Of a DNA stretch of 64,000 bases, positions 20,574 to 30,888 are shown piece after piece. The notes under the pieces were generated by a model. The model was not told the DNA's origin. It searched no databases and saw only the letters and a list, made by a program, of their open reading frames with translations. The translations under genes and the position numbers were made by a program. Origin of the DNA: Darksidea phi (Eukaryota; Ascomycota; Dothideomycetes; Pleosporales; Lentitheciaceae). Where the stretch lies: NCBI GenBank assembly GCA_030770425.1, contig JASJFT010000159.1, positions 42,742-106,741 of the forward strand. The letters run 5' to 3'. Within the stretch, counting starts at the first letter, position 1. The number at the start of each line of letters is the position of its first letter.

Positions 20574-21520
20574 CTAGGGACCCTCTTGTTTCATCTCTGG
20601 CGGTAGGGAAAACACAACACGATTGATGCCGTACCAGCAACTCTCCAACTGCGCCAGCTCGTCGGCATCGTTGTAAATCAGCGGCAGCAGTTGCTGCGCA
20701 AAACTCGGAAACTGTCCTTGGTGCTTCACAGAAGCAGCCTCAAAAATGGGAGGGTAGAATCCTGCGCAACCCCAGTCGATTAGCCAAACTTGGTTATCTG
20801 CATCTAAAACTAGGTTCCGTGGGCTAAGATCTCCATGGATGAGGACGAAGTAGTAACATTCGATTTGTGGAACATCTAGCGCCGCGCGCTTGAATAGTTT
20901 GCTGAGACCGAGTTTCCAGTTGATCCATTTCTCAAACACTTCTTTAGTTGGAAACGGTCCTGCGCCGTAATCGCTGAACCATATACCCCGAGATATACCG
21001 CCGCCGATAATACCTGGGCTGTCGGACCGTATAGATTGTAACTGATTAACCATAGCCGCGACCTGCGTGACGACATTCTGTTGGTCCTCAGGACTAAGTT
21101 CGTCCCAGCAGCTGTCTAGAGAACGACCATCCACGTAGTCCATGACTATGTAGCCTTTTACGCCGAAGTATGAGGAGTCGTCGATGCTAAAGGAGCGGTA
21201 TATCCTGGGAAGCCTTACTCGCGGAAAAGTCGTCATAACGTATCTCATAGTTTCGGCTTCCGAGACAAGGACGCCACTACCGAACTTAAGGACAAGGTTA
21301 CGGGAGAGCCGTACGATGTTTACTCCCCCAAGCGAATGGAGAACCGGGGCGGCTTCGCCATAGGCTATGAGTGTCTCTTGGGGCATTGAAGAGATGTCGA
21401 AGCTTAGACCGTCCAGTGGGAATTTGGTGGAAGGGTTCCGAGCAGCGGGCTATAGTAGCTATTAGTACATAGGACCGAGAGCAGAATTAGCACACTCACA
21501 TCGACAATCGGTTCAAACAT
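20574..21520 (-). CDS. APH-family (aminoglycoside phosphotransferase-like) kinase
   Basis: Exons on the complement: 21500-21520 and 20574-21449, giving 298 aa. The first exon encodes seven residues (MFEPIVD); the 50-bp intron starts GTGAGT and has TACTAAT as branch point. The kinase-like fold shows NLVLKFGSG (ATP-binding Lys), catalytic HGDLSPRNLVLD (Asp 214) and LIDWGCAGFYP (metal-binding Asp 232). Fungal genomes hold many such proteins; they phosphorylate small molecules, mostly unknown. It is not evidence of antibiotic resistance. Starting at the second-exon Met would remove the first 28 residues; the spliced start is favoured by clean splice sites. Confidence 0.8.
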
Positions 21521-22462
21521 GGTGCGTTGCACGATGATCCTATCAAGTGTCACCGCAGTTGAGTTTAAGAGCTAGGTTGAGTGGCGGCTTGGCACTCCGC
21601 CTAAACCATGGTACCTAAGTAGATTTGTAAGATACCGACCTTAAAGTGTTCGATTCTAGCACACAATCCCTCATGAATATTGCATATGACCTGTGTGTCG
21701 CTGAAGGACGTCTGGTTGTAGGTTGAGGCTGTAGAGGAGTATGCAAAAGTCTATATACTGGTTTTGTGTGTGTTAAGGCTTGAGGGCAGGAGCTGTCTAA
21801 TGTCCAGTACCCTGACACCAGTCAAGATACGCTTTACGACACACAACGAGCAGGAGTGTCCACAATTTTTTGTCCTAGTGTTGTACTTGGGCTATGGTAT
21901 TTGGGCGAGCGGTAGCGCACGGATGTCGTACAGTACTTTTGTATCAGGACTAACCGTAGCTTCACATTGTACAGTCGTCATGCTGGTCCGACAGTACAGC
22001 TAGGATTTCAGATCATTACATGGACTACGTATCCTGAGATCCTTCAAGAGCTCATCCAGTGGATTGACAAGGCTATAGTCTCCGCCCCCATGAGATGGAG
22101 CCTCAATACGCTCAGCCGTTTTATTGCATTGCTGGATTTGAAAACTCTTGTCCAATCATGGGCAGGATGAGGTTGGATTAATGTCGTGATCCCCAGGCCG
22201 ATCACCAGTTGGCGTGCCTAGAAGAGCAAGGGCGGGCGCGAACGCCGATCAGTTAGGTTCGCTCGTAACACGCAGTGTGATGTCATGAACCGCTGAGGCC
22301 ATACACCAACACCATCATCATTAGCCATGTCTCTGCCTGCTCCTGCTGTTGCTGTCTGCCTCTTGCGAATTACCTCACAGAGTTGTAAATTTTCTTCCGC
22401 TCCAACTGTTGATTTTCCCGACTGAAGTACTACGATTCCCATCTCGTGGAGCTTAGCCCACC
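21521..22462. other. Intergenic, divergent promoters
   Basis: Lies between the starts of the APH-like gene (minus) and EIS1-like gene (plus). Short frames only, no family. The Eis1 ATG is preceded by CCACC. Confidence 0.4.
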
Positions 22463-25127
22463 ATGGCCACCCAAACACTTACATCACCAAACGACGGCGA
22501 CACCGGATGTCTGGCGGGCGGCGCAGATTCAACGACGACAGCCGGGGGCGCTATACGTTGTCCGGACCCGCCCGCGCACAAGACAAAGGATGCAGCACTT
22601 CAAAGCCACGCGTCGGCGGCAGCCTTGCATAACGCCAACACGCTGAAAGGTGCCTCGCGAAACCCCCTGGGAACTGATGGGAAATTATCCTCCACAAGTA
22701 TGTCTACATGTGTCTTTGTGTAGATTCACAGGCCGCTAAGTCTTTCGCACAGGCGCCGCTACCAGCCTCAAACACGCACAAGCTCACGACCTCCCGGGCT
22801 TCCCTGTAGTCGGAATCGATACTCGAACGTCTGCCGGGACCGCGGCACACCTCGCAAGCGTAAACACAAAGAGCACGGAGTCGTGGAAGCCTGAGCACTC
22901 CGCTGCGGCGGGTAAGGCCGCGTTGCTGGCAAACGAGTACAAGACGAAACCAGTGTGGCAGCCAGAGGCGAGCGCTGCAGGCTCAAAGGCAGCATTGCTC
23001 GCCCACAAGGACGGCGCGAAGGTGACCCTTCGGACTCCCGAGGCTAGTGCTTACGGGAATTCTGCAGCAACCATTGCTATGGGCAAGAAAGGCCTTGGCC
23101 CGCAAATCAACTACGACAATGCGGAAGACAGGAACAGGAAGGCTTTGATTGCAGCCACAGGTGCTGTCTCAAGCTCTGGACGAAGACGAGCTCACTCGAC
23201 ACCCGCGCTCCCATTGTATCCTGATGCTGGGAACTCCGCCAGAAACGCCCTCAGTGCTGCCACAATAGCGAGCAGCCCTTCGATGAGGGTGTCAAAAACC
23301 AAGTCTACCCCTATTACCGCAGGGTCCAACCGATTGGCATCACCTGCCATGGAAGCAGCTCGAATCCAGCATGCAAGAACGTCAAGAGATATGTATACAG
23401 ACCGTCCGCCTGTCGCAATAGAAGTAGAGGAGAAGAAGCGGCAGGATGCGCTCAGAGCTTCGGCAATCTCTATGGCGAAGAAGATGTACGACGTTCAACA
23501 ACAGCACATTGATCAAGCCTCCGGTAGGGCGCAACGATCACATGCTCAGACAGGAGCTACGGCAGCCCACGGCCAGCAACAACACGCGACCGACGCCGAC
23601 ATCAAAGAGCAAGCAATGCGCTACATCGGTATTCAGGAGACTGCTCAGAAGCTCGCCGCTGAACGTTTGGCCAAGATCGGGCCTGACAAGAATGCCCAAT
23701 ATCGCAGCTACTATGGCTACGATAAGCCAACCCGCTCCAAGCTATCTATACGTCGTGGCCGAAACCGGGCCTCCAGCAACCCCGAGATGGCTGATTCGGA
23801 CGATGACGAGTTTCAATCTCGGCGGATACGCTCACAAATGTCACAGTTGAACAAGGCACTCGCTGAAGTCGATGCACAGAAGCGAGATCAGGACCGCAAA
23901 TACCTGCTAGCAGCGGCAGAACGTAAAGTCCAAGCTCAAATGCTTGGTCTTGACAAGAAGGTCTTCGACGAAACCGGCAAGATGTCACCCGCAATGATTG
24001 ATGAGTGGGATACCAAAGCACGCGCAAAGGCGGCTGCAAACAGCGAGGCTCGCATGGAGAATCATGGCAGGGTACATATTGGGCACGGCAAGTATGTAGA
24101 CCAAGCCGAGATTGATGCGGTAGCCCACGCTAGAATTCAGCCTACGCTAGATGACATCACGGAGAAGACTGAGAAGAGACGAGCAGAGGAGGAGGAGCAA
24201 CGGCTTGAGCTGGAGGAGAAGAAGCGCGAAGCTCAGATTGAGAAGGAGCGTACAGCCGAGATTAAAGCAGAGGAGAAGCGTGGCAAAGGTAAGCATTGTT
24301 AAGACACTAGGTAGTGCAGAGTCTAACAATTTCCAGATGAGGAGAAGAGGGTTCAAAAAGCTCGGGAAGCGGAAGACAAGGCCGCTGCCAAGCAAGAAAA
24401 GGAAGCTAGAAAGGAGAAGGAGGCCGAGGAAAAGAGAATGGCAAAGGAGGAGAAGCGCAAGTCTAGGGAGGCTCCCAGAGCTGCACTAGTGGATACGACG
24501 GGTACAACAGCTGATGCGGTTGCTAACGACAACCACGACGCAGGCATCCAAGGCCAGCAGACCACGGAACACGAGACTTCTCCCACTTCTCCAACATCCT
24601 CAAAGGGCATCAAGTCCTTACTCAACAAGCTCAAGCGCCGTTCCAAGCACTCCTCTGCCACGGCCGAGGCTGATAAACCAGGCTTCATCGGAGGAGTGGC
24701 TCTTCGAAATTCAGTGTCTCAGTCTCAGTCTCAGTCTCAGTCGCAACCTCTTCAAGACTCAGCGCCTACTGGTCCATCAGTCAACCCAACACATATTCCG
24801 GTTCGCCGCGACTCTGAGGTATCTTCCATCTCTAGTGATGATCGCCGTCGTTCGCCTGAGCCGACATCGACTGGAATCAGCGCAGCAGCTGCATCTGAAC
24901 GCACAATGACGGGGCTGGGTGAAGCCTCTGAGGTGTCAAGGATCTCTCCCGAGCGCACAATGACTGGACAGAGTGGAGCGTGGTCAGACGTATCGGAGTA
25001 TGAGGAAGCTAGAGACGACTTCAATGAGGCTCTAGCACCGCCACCGAACTTTACGACTATGGATGCGAGCACCGCGAGGAAGGGAAGCCCGAGCCGCGAT
25101 TCCAAGTTCCGTGAGGTTGGTATCTAG
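22463..25127 (+). CDS. EIS1: Eisosome protein 1-like
   Basis: Exons 22463-22697, 22753-24288 and 24337-25127 give 853 aa, close to the yeast protein. Introns are 55 bp (GTATGT...CAG) and 48 bp (GTAAGC...CAG, branch CTAAC). The N-terminal half has Ala-rich repeats around LPGFPVVGID, SWKPEHSAAAGKAALLANEY and KPVWQPEASAAGSKAALLA, characteristic of Eis1. A long Glu/Lys/Arg/Ala coiled coil occupies about 470-650 (EEKKREAQIEKERTAEIKAE and after). The C-terminus is Ser/Pro-rich with a ten-residue SQ run encoded by a six-base repeat (24717-24742). Eis1 is a peripheral component of eisosomes, the Pil1/Lsp1-based furrows under the plasma membrane. No membrane segment is seen. The start has an ACCATGG context. 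Confidence 0.85.
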
Positions 25128-26041
25128 GCTTGACATTGGATTTGACTGCGTTGAGCGTAGTGCAATGACCTATGAGTGGATTGGGAAGGCTTTCCATGGC
25201 GTCTCTTTTGTTATGTACTGTATATGGTTCTGCGTTTTTTTACGACTGTGTGCGAGGCTTGGATTTACGTTCTTCGGTTTGGGCAGGCAGGGAGCGGATA
25301 TATATGGGATCATGGAAAAGGTTAATATGGTGGTTATGGCTGCTTCTACAATTTCCTGGTATCTGCAATGGCAGCGGTAGTCTGGGGCAATGGATCAATG
25401 CAATTCTTTGTCACAAGTTCCACACGCGCATTGGCAGTTTGCATGACCGGTGCAGTGGAGGTGAAGCGTTCACTCAGGCACAAGGAGTGGCGGTAATGCC
25501 GGCCAGCGAAGCATATGCAGCCGCTCAGGCATATTCCCGAGAGCCCCACGGATCACTAGCCAAGGGGCCGCAGCGAGACATTACGACGGCGCAGTGAATA
25601 TGGCGGTGATGCCTAACAACTGTCGTAACCGGACTCGAGTATTTTCCATTGTGGGTTGTTCGTGATTGTCAAGATTCTTTTGGAAGCCTGTTGCAGTTAA
25701 GCCGCGAGGGCGCCATCCCGAAACGAGCAGGCCATCTCCACGTCACCTGCAGATGGGCAGACCACGACAACCTTGGAAGCCATCAACCCGCACCGATAGG
25801 CCGCTCTCGCCCACCAACCTACATCATCCAACATAGCACCGCATAGCACATCCAGCACGCCGCCCAAATGGATGGCTGCCTCCCCCGCTAATAGGCCCAT
25901 CTTTCCTCCGCCCATGGGAAACGAGCCCAATCGCACGACCTTGTAGCCGCTCCGTGCAGCTCGACTCGTAGAATTTTGCTCCGAGTTCCCGACGGCGTAG
26001 CACACCCACACACCCAGCTTCCCCGCCGCAAGGAACAAGAT
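25128..26041. other. Intergenic
   Basis: Contains short frames overlapping the expected 3' UTR of the EIS1-like gene and the leader of the next. No family resemblance. Confidence 0.4.
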
Positions 26042-28741
26042 ATGATGAGCTCGTCGGAGCCCCGTCGCCGGAAGAAGGAGAGCAGCAGCCCCAAATCGAA
26101 GGACAAGGAGCGCGACAGGGAGAAGGACAGGGAGCGTCACAAATCAAAGTCGTCGCGGTCCGGCACCCGCAGAACCCGCTCTTCCACGTCCAAGGAGGAC
26201 GACGGCGAGCGCCTCCGTGAACATTCGTCGAGAGAGCGCATTCGGACGTCGTCGACGTCGGTACCGAAGTCGCAGAAGATGGCCGTAGTGCCCGAGATGG
26301 AGCGAAGGGGTTCTGTGGGCACAGCCTCGTCGATGAACGGCTCCCGCATAAGCTTGTCATACCCAAATTTCTCCAAAACGCACAGCAAAGAGAACATTTA
26401 TTCGCGCGGAGACCCTGTAGAGACGGCGAAGCCGCCGTACACACCGGAGCCAACCGACCTCGGAGACGAACAGGACCAAGAGAAGGAGAACACGCGAAAT
26501 CCACAGGCTCCAACGCGAGAACCACCGACCCCTCCACCCGCTCGAGCGCCGCCGAGTCCCCCGCTCACAGCAACCACTGCAGCAGATCTTAGGAAGACCG
26601 CTAGCACGAACAGTATGCGGCGGAAAAATGTCGACACGGTACGAGAGATGGAAGGGGGGAGGCGGAGCGCCGAGAGCGGCACCCGTGTGACCTCTAAGCT
26701 CAGAGGTACAGCGTCACGGTCGAGCGTAAGAGTTGGCGAAGTGGATGGAACCGATTTGACTTCTACAACAAGCAGCGCACCCAGCACCGTGCGTGGAAAG
26801 ACGCCACAAAATGCACCTGTGAGGGTCCAGACTGGCAGTCCATCCAACGCTCGACCGCTTAGCAAAGCACCGTCTACAACTATTCGAGCCGCCTCCGACG
26901 TCACTCAATCAACGGATTCAGATGCCACATCAGTCCCTCCAGACCATCAGCCTTCCCGTAAGGTTGAGACGTCACCCACGAACTCTGACGCTTCGCGGGG
27001 CTCGGTGGTCGATTCATCGCCGCGGACGCCCACTCAGCACTCGGTGCTTCCCTCTGTCTTGAACGTGCAGAAAGGGCCGAGGCCGCCCACTGTTGAGATT
27101 GTCACCGATCCTACCTCTCGTTCACAATCAGTCGATTCTGCGTACGATGCTCCTCTGACCCCGCCTCCACCTCCTCCTCCACCTGCCATGATGGAACCGC
27201 CAAGGGTGGACTACCTACTTCAGAATGGAGGTCTGAGCCGACCAGTTCCTCGCACTCTATTAGCCGCCCTTGAAGGCGAGCCCGTGGCCGCTTACAATCA
27301 GTACACGTCGCCGCGCGTCGCTGGGCCGCAAGTTCATGATGCCCGGACCTTCTTCAAACCAATGCAGAAGCTCCTTGATGACTACAATGCCGTCATGGAT
27401 ACCAACGGTTCGCTGGCAGTTGCAACAGGTTACCGTTCCGTTGCACGTCGCTTGCTCGATCGCCTAGAGGCAGTGTTCGCACGCAATATCTCCTCCGAGC
27501 AGTGTCAATGCATCATGTGCGTAGGACAGCCCATTATTGAAGATCAAGCCGGAGTGAACTGGGGCGAAATCTTGGAGCTAGTTTCCGGCCGGTGCGATCT
27601 ACCAAGCTGGCCACCGTTAGAGCCCAGCTCGGCCAATGGCCTGGGAATAGCTGACCTTGAGGATCCCTGCCAGCGCATTGATGTCGATGTCCCAGAAAAG
27701 TTCCGCGAGCACTATGCTCAGCAATCACGAAAAACCAAGGTTGCAGTACAGTCCTGGTTATCCAACCAACAAGACACAGTGCCTGAAGATGCTGACGACG
27801 AAACGTTAACTTTCGCTATGCTCACTCGGCTCGAGCAGCCACAGCGCCCCTTATTCTACGCCATACTATACGGCATGGAAGAGATACCTACCCCTCGTTC
27901 TCGACCAGACACCAAGGTCACGCCACCCTATCTTACCAAGGCCGCACTTGCACTACAACGACTTTATCGTTTATATTCACCTCCACGAAATCAGCTTGTG
28001 GTAATGTACCTCATCCGCCACCCCGACATGCATAACACTCTAGCTACTTTGTCTGCCGTGACCAAGCATGAATGGGAGATTCTCATTTCAGGCCGCTTCG
28101 ATGGCTTCTTGTGGTCTGGGGCAGAAACAATTCCGAGTATTAACTCTCCAAGCCCATCGCGTGGACCGTCTCGTGGGCCGTCGGGCGACATACCCACACT
28201 GGGTGGTCCTCAGCGGTTTTCCTCGCCCTTCGTTGCCACCCCATATGCCCCATTCAGCCCAGGACTCTCATCCCGCCCCGGATCCACCCGCCCAGGCTCA
28301 ACGCGTCCGCAAGGCCCCGCGCCTGTCCAAATCGATGAAGAGACCGAAGTTGCCGTCCTCGCCGAAGTAGAGCGCGAAATTTTCCTCGGTATGGAAGCCA
28401 TGGAAGATGCATTTGAACAGCTACATGTCGCCGCTGAAAACGTACGGCGACGACTTCGGGAACGTGGCGCTGCGCTGTCGATGGTCGCACAGGCAAGAAG
28501 GGGTTCGGGTATGGGTGGCATTGAGGTGCGCATGGATACGCCGGCTAATGCAAGGGGAGATGCGGATGAGGGGTTGGAGGACTTGAGGAGCGAGATCGGG
28601 CCCGATGACAGCGCGAGTAATGTTAGTCATAATCGAAAGAGGAGGGGCCATCGCGCGCGGGAGAGGAGGACACCAGCACCAGTAGAGGAGGAAAACGAGG
28701 AAGGGAGTAGCCTTGCAGAGAGGGTGAGGCGGAAATATTGA
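26042..28741 (+). CDS. Large protein with disordered Ser/Arg-rich N-terminus and conserved C-terminal region
   Basis: 899 aa, intronless, from ATG 26042 (the frame is open to TTG 25976 but has no earlier ATG). Residues 1-400 are low complexity: Arg/Ser/Lys/Glu near the start (KDKERDREKDRERHK), then Pro/Ser/Thr with a poly-Pro run (LTPPPPPPPP). About 420-690 looks folded and conserved: LLDRLEAVFARNISSEQCQC, FYAILYGMEEIP, ALALQRLYRLYSPP, HEWEILISGRFDGFLWSG. The C-terminus has a helical, coiled-coil-like segment (about 765-815) and a basic tail. Related fungal proteins are sometimes labelled a 5-methylcytosine G/T mismatch glycosylase, but I see no HhH-GPD or uracil-glycosylase motif, so I would not use that name. 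CQCIMC might bind metal. Confidence 0.75.
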   Translation: MMSSSEPRRRKKESSSPKSKDKERDREKDRERHKSKSSRSGTRRTRSSTSKEDDGERLREHSSRERIRTSSTSVPKSQKMAVVPEMERRGSVGTASSMNGSRISLSYPNFSKTHSKENIYSRGDPVETAKPPYTPEPTDLGDEQDQEKENTRNPQAPTREPPTPPPARAPPSPPLTATTAADLRKTASTNSMRRKNVDTVREMEGGRRSAESGTRVTSKLRGTASRSSVRVGEVDGTDLTSTTSSAPSTVRGKTPQNAPVRVQTGSPSNARPLSKAPSTTIRAASDVTQSTDSDATSVPPDHQPSRKVETSPTNSDASRGSVVDSSPRTPTQHSVLPSVLNVQKGPRPPTVEIVTDPTSRSQSVDSAYDAPLTPPPPPPPPAMMEPPRVDYLLQNGGLSRPVPRTLLAALEGEPVAAYNQYTSPRVAGPQVHDARTFFKPMQKLLDDYNAVMDTNGSLAVATGYRSVARRLLDRLEAVFARNISSEQCQCIMCVGQPIIEDQAGVNWGEILELVSGRCDLPSWPPLEPSSANGLGIADLEDPCQRIDVDVPEKFREHYAQQSRKTKVAVQSWLSNQQDTVPEDADDETLTFAMLTRLEQPQRPLFYAILYGMEEIPTPRSRPDTKVTPPYLTKAALALQRLYRLYSPPRNQLVVMYLIRHPDMHNTLATLSAVTKHEWEILISGRFDGFLWSGAETIPSINSPSPSRGPSRGPSGDIPTLGGPQRFSSPFVATPYAPFSPGLSSRPGSTRPGSTRPQGPAPVQIDEETEVAVLAEVEREIFLGMEAMEDAFEQLHVAAENVRRRLRERGAALSMVAQARRGSGMGGIEVRMDTPANARGDADEGLEDLRSEIGPDDSASNVSHNRKRRGHRARERRTPAPVEEENEEGSSLAERVRRKY

Positions 28742-29706
28742 GCTTCAGGTTCTAGGATAGGCAAACGATTTACGGCGTACGACGATATGCACTGGAGGAA
28801 TGATGCGTAATGAGTGAATGCACAAAGGTGGATTTGCATTAGGGGAGTTTTTCGGTTTTCTCCTCTGTTCGTACCTGCCTGGGTGCTTGGCATATTGTGG
28901 GTTCTGCTATTTAAGTCTTCTTTCTTGTTCTTTCTTCTCTCTGTTCCTTTTTCTCTCTCTTCTCTTTCTTTCTTTTTTCTTCTTTTACTAGGGATTTGAG
29001 CATGGATATGGCCATGGATATGGATAGTGATTTGATGATTGAGGCTCTTTTTTCATTCGAAATATGGATACCCCTTAACTAAGTAAGGTCTTGCACACTC
29101 TGTGCATGCGCCTTTTGAGCTTTTTAAGTACAATGAAGAGATTTCTTTTTACTTTGGTTGCCTGGAGATGTGTTATGGGGATTGTGGAGGGAGTGGGTTA
29201 AGATGATGTGAATGTGGTTGGTGATATTGTGGGTCTTTGTGCGTTGAGGTCATGCTTTGAGGGAGTGATGGAAATGTTATTGCGAACGGTCGGATATATC
29301 TTGTTGGCTACTTTGATGGTTTGCAAAAGTGGTTCGGTCAACGCTGAAAGAGTATGTTATGTGTGAACACGATAGCTTTTGGGTAAAATGTTTAGTAAAG
29401 AATAGCAGAACAAGCGCTACACAAGCGCTACTGTTCTGAAGCGATACACGAACGCAACTCTGTTCTTTATGTGATGGACCCCCTACTATATTGTAAAGAA
29501 CTGGGTAGTAGTTTGACGCTGAAGTTACCTAATTCTAGGAATGCGCTATTGTTTTGTATAGAAGTCTTGATGTAATATGATCCTGACCCCGACTTCCTCG
29601 TTAGTCCGCCCTTGAACTTTTACGTCTAGTCAAAGCGCTCGAGACAGAAGGAGATGCGAGATGCCTTCAAAGATTTCTAGGGTTCTGCACTTTCATATTC
29701 GGTAAA
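28742..29706. other. Intergenic with pyrimidine tract
   Basis: A TC-rich tract runs from 28918 to 28986. The region lies between convergent genes, so two 3' UTRs are expected. No supported gene. Confidence 0.45.
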
Positions 29707-30888
29707 CTAGCGAAGTACGTCAGCTGCAGCTACGAAGCCAAGGCCACTGCACTTTGCTTCGAGCAAACTAGCATCCTCCAACCGTTGATATTTCCGATAC
29801 ACTCTAGCAAGCGTAAGCCCCGCTCCTTTCGCCTGATACTTCAAAACAGTATCGTCAGGACAGCGGGACAGCTGACCACTGATAGCTGTCCAAGCAGTTA
29901 GACAGACAGCAATAGCGTCCTCAGGTCTTCCAGCGGCTTCGTACAGTTCACTGAGCTGCGTTGTCCATGGCCTGTACCATTTGGATTCGGGTTGAAGATG
30001 GCGCCAGACTTCTTCCGTGACTGTCAGGGCTTCGGCATGCTGTTTTGCTCGCTGGTGCATGCGGATCAATTGGCGCGACCAAGCGACATACTGCGCCGTC
30101 CGTGGTTTGAGTAGACCCCTGACACGCTGATGGAACTTGATGGCCTCTTGGTCGTCGCCATTGAGCTGGTATTCGCAGACAATGGATCGAGCCCAGTCCA
30201 GGGAAATTTCGCTTCCGGGCCCCTCGATCTTTCTGTAACGTTCCCAGCACTCAAGCTGCAGTCGTAGTATGCGGTCTGAATGCCCAGTGCTTCGGTAGGT
30301 GGCGACGAGTTGTTTGGCCCATGGACTGTGCTCGAGCGGCCGCGCTCTAAGACACTTTAGAACTTTTCCTTGGAGCTCTATCGCCTCCGGAAAGCGCTGG
30401 GCGGTCATGTACATGCGGATGACAGCTCGAATAAAAGTGCGAGTCTCTGAACAAAGGCGTCGTGATGATTCTAGGATAAGATCCATGGTACGCTTCGCGA
30501 ACCTAAGAGCATCATCGCTGAGCTCTGCCTTTTGGTAGCAAGCGAGGAGCGACGTTGCCCATTTCGAGGGCAGTTTGGCTGCTAAGAGGCCCTCGATTTC
30601 CGGCCAGATAGCCTCACGGAAGGCGACGCTGTCGATAGGGTTTTTGGGCTCAAGGCGAAGGATAAATTCATCGGCCGCCGCGATATCTTCGTCCCTGGGG
30701 TGAAGGAAGCGGATGTTGTTTTGTGTCTTGAAGACTGCTCTGAGGATTAGACGGCGGCGGCCATTGAAGGCGTGGTAAAGAGCGGGATGGGTGAGGATCA
30801 AGCAGCGTAGAGAATCAAGATCCGGGCAAAGAGTCAAGAGTTCATAAATAATGTCGTTATCAAGCGTGTGGAGGTTGACAACGGCCAT
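29707..30888 (-). CDS. F-box-like N-terminus with TPR-like helical repeats
   Basis: 393 aa, intronless, ATG at 30888. Residues 8-40 (LDNDIIYELLTLCPDLDSLR and CLILTHPALYHAF) look like a fungal F-box-type motif, which would recruit Skp1. Residues about 105-390 are consecutive helix pairs with TPR features: ATSLLACYQKAELSDDALRF, RMYMTAQRFPEAIELQGKVL, RQLIRMHQRAKQHAEALTV, TQLSELYEAAGRPEDAIAV, ARVYRKYQRLEDASLLEAKC. That combination suggests a substrate adaptor or scaffold in the cytoplasm. No membrane segment or signal peptide. The TPR-like call is fairly sure; the F-box less so. Confidence 0.65.
   Translation of the reverse strand: MAVVNLHTLDNDIIYELLTLCPDLDSLRCLILTHPALYHAFNGRRRLILRAVFKTQNNIRFLHPRDEDIAAADEFILRLEPKNPIDSVAFREAIWPEIEGLLAAKLPSKWATSLLACYQKAELSDDALRFAKRTMDLILESSRRLCSETRTFIRAVIRMYMTAQRFPEAIELQGKVLKCLRARPLEHSPWAKQLVATYRSTGHSDRILRLQLECWERYRKIEGPGSEISLDWARSIVCEYQLNGDDQEAIKFHQRVRGLLKPRTAQYVAWSRQLIRMHQRAKQHAEALTVTEEVWRHLQPESKWYRPWTTQLSELYEAAGRPEDAIAVCLTAWTAISGQLSRCPDDTVLKYQAKGAGLTLARVYRKYQRLEDASLLEAKCSGLGFVAAADVLR

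Noticed and set aside
20574..21520. Aminoglycoside-resistance gene acquired from bacteria
   Set aside because: It has a fungal intron with a perfect branch point and belongs to the abundant fungal APH-like families.
26042..28741. DNA glycosylase label for the 899-aa protein
   Set aside because: Similar fungal proteins carry this label, but I see no glycosylase motif, so I left the function open.
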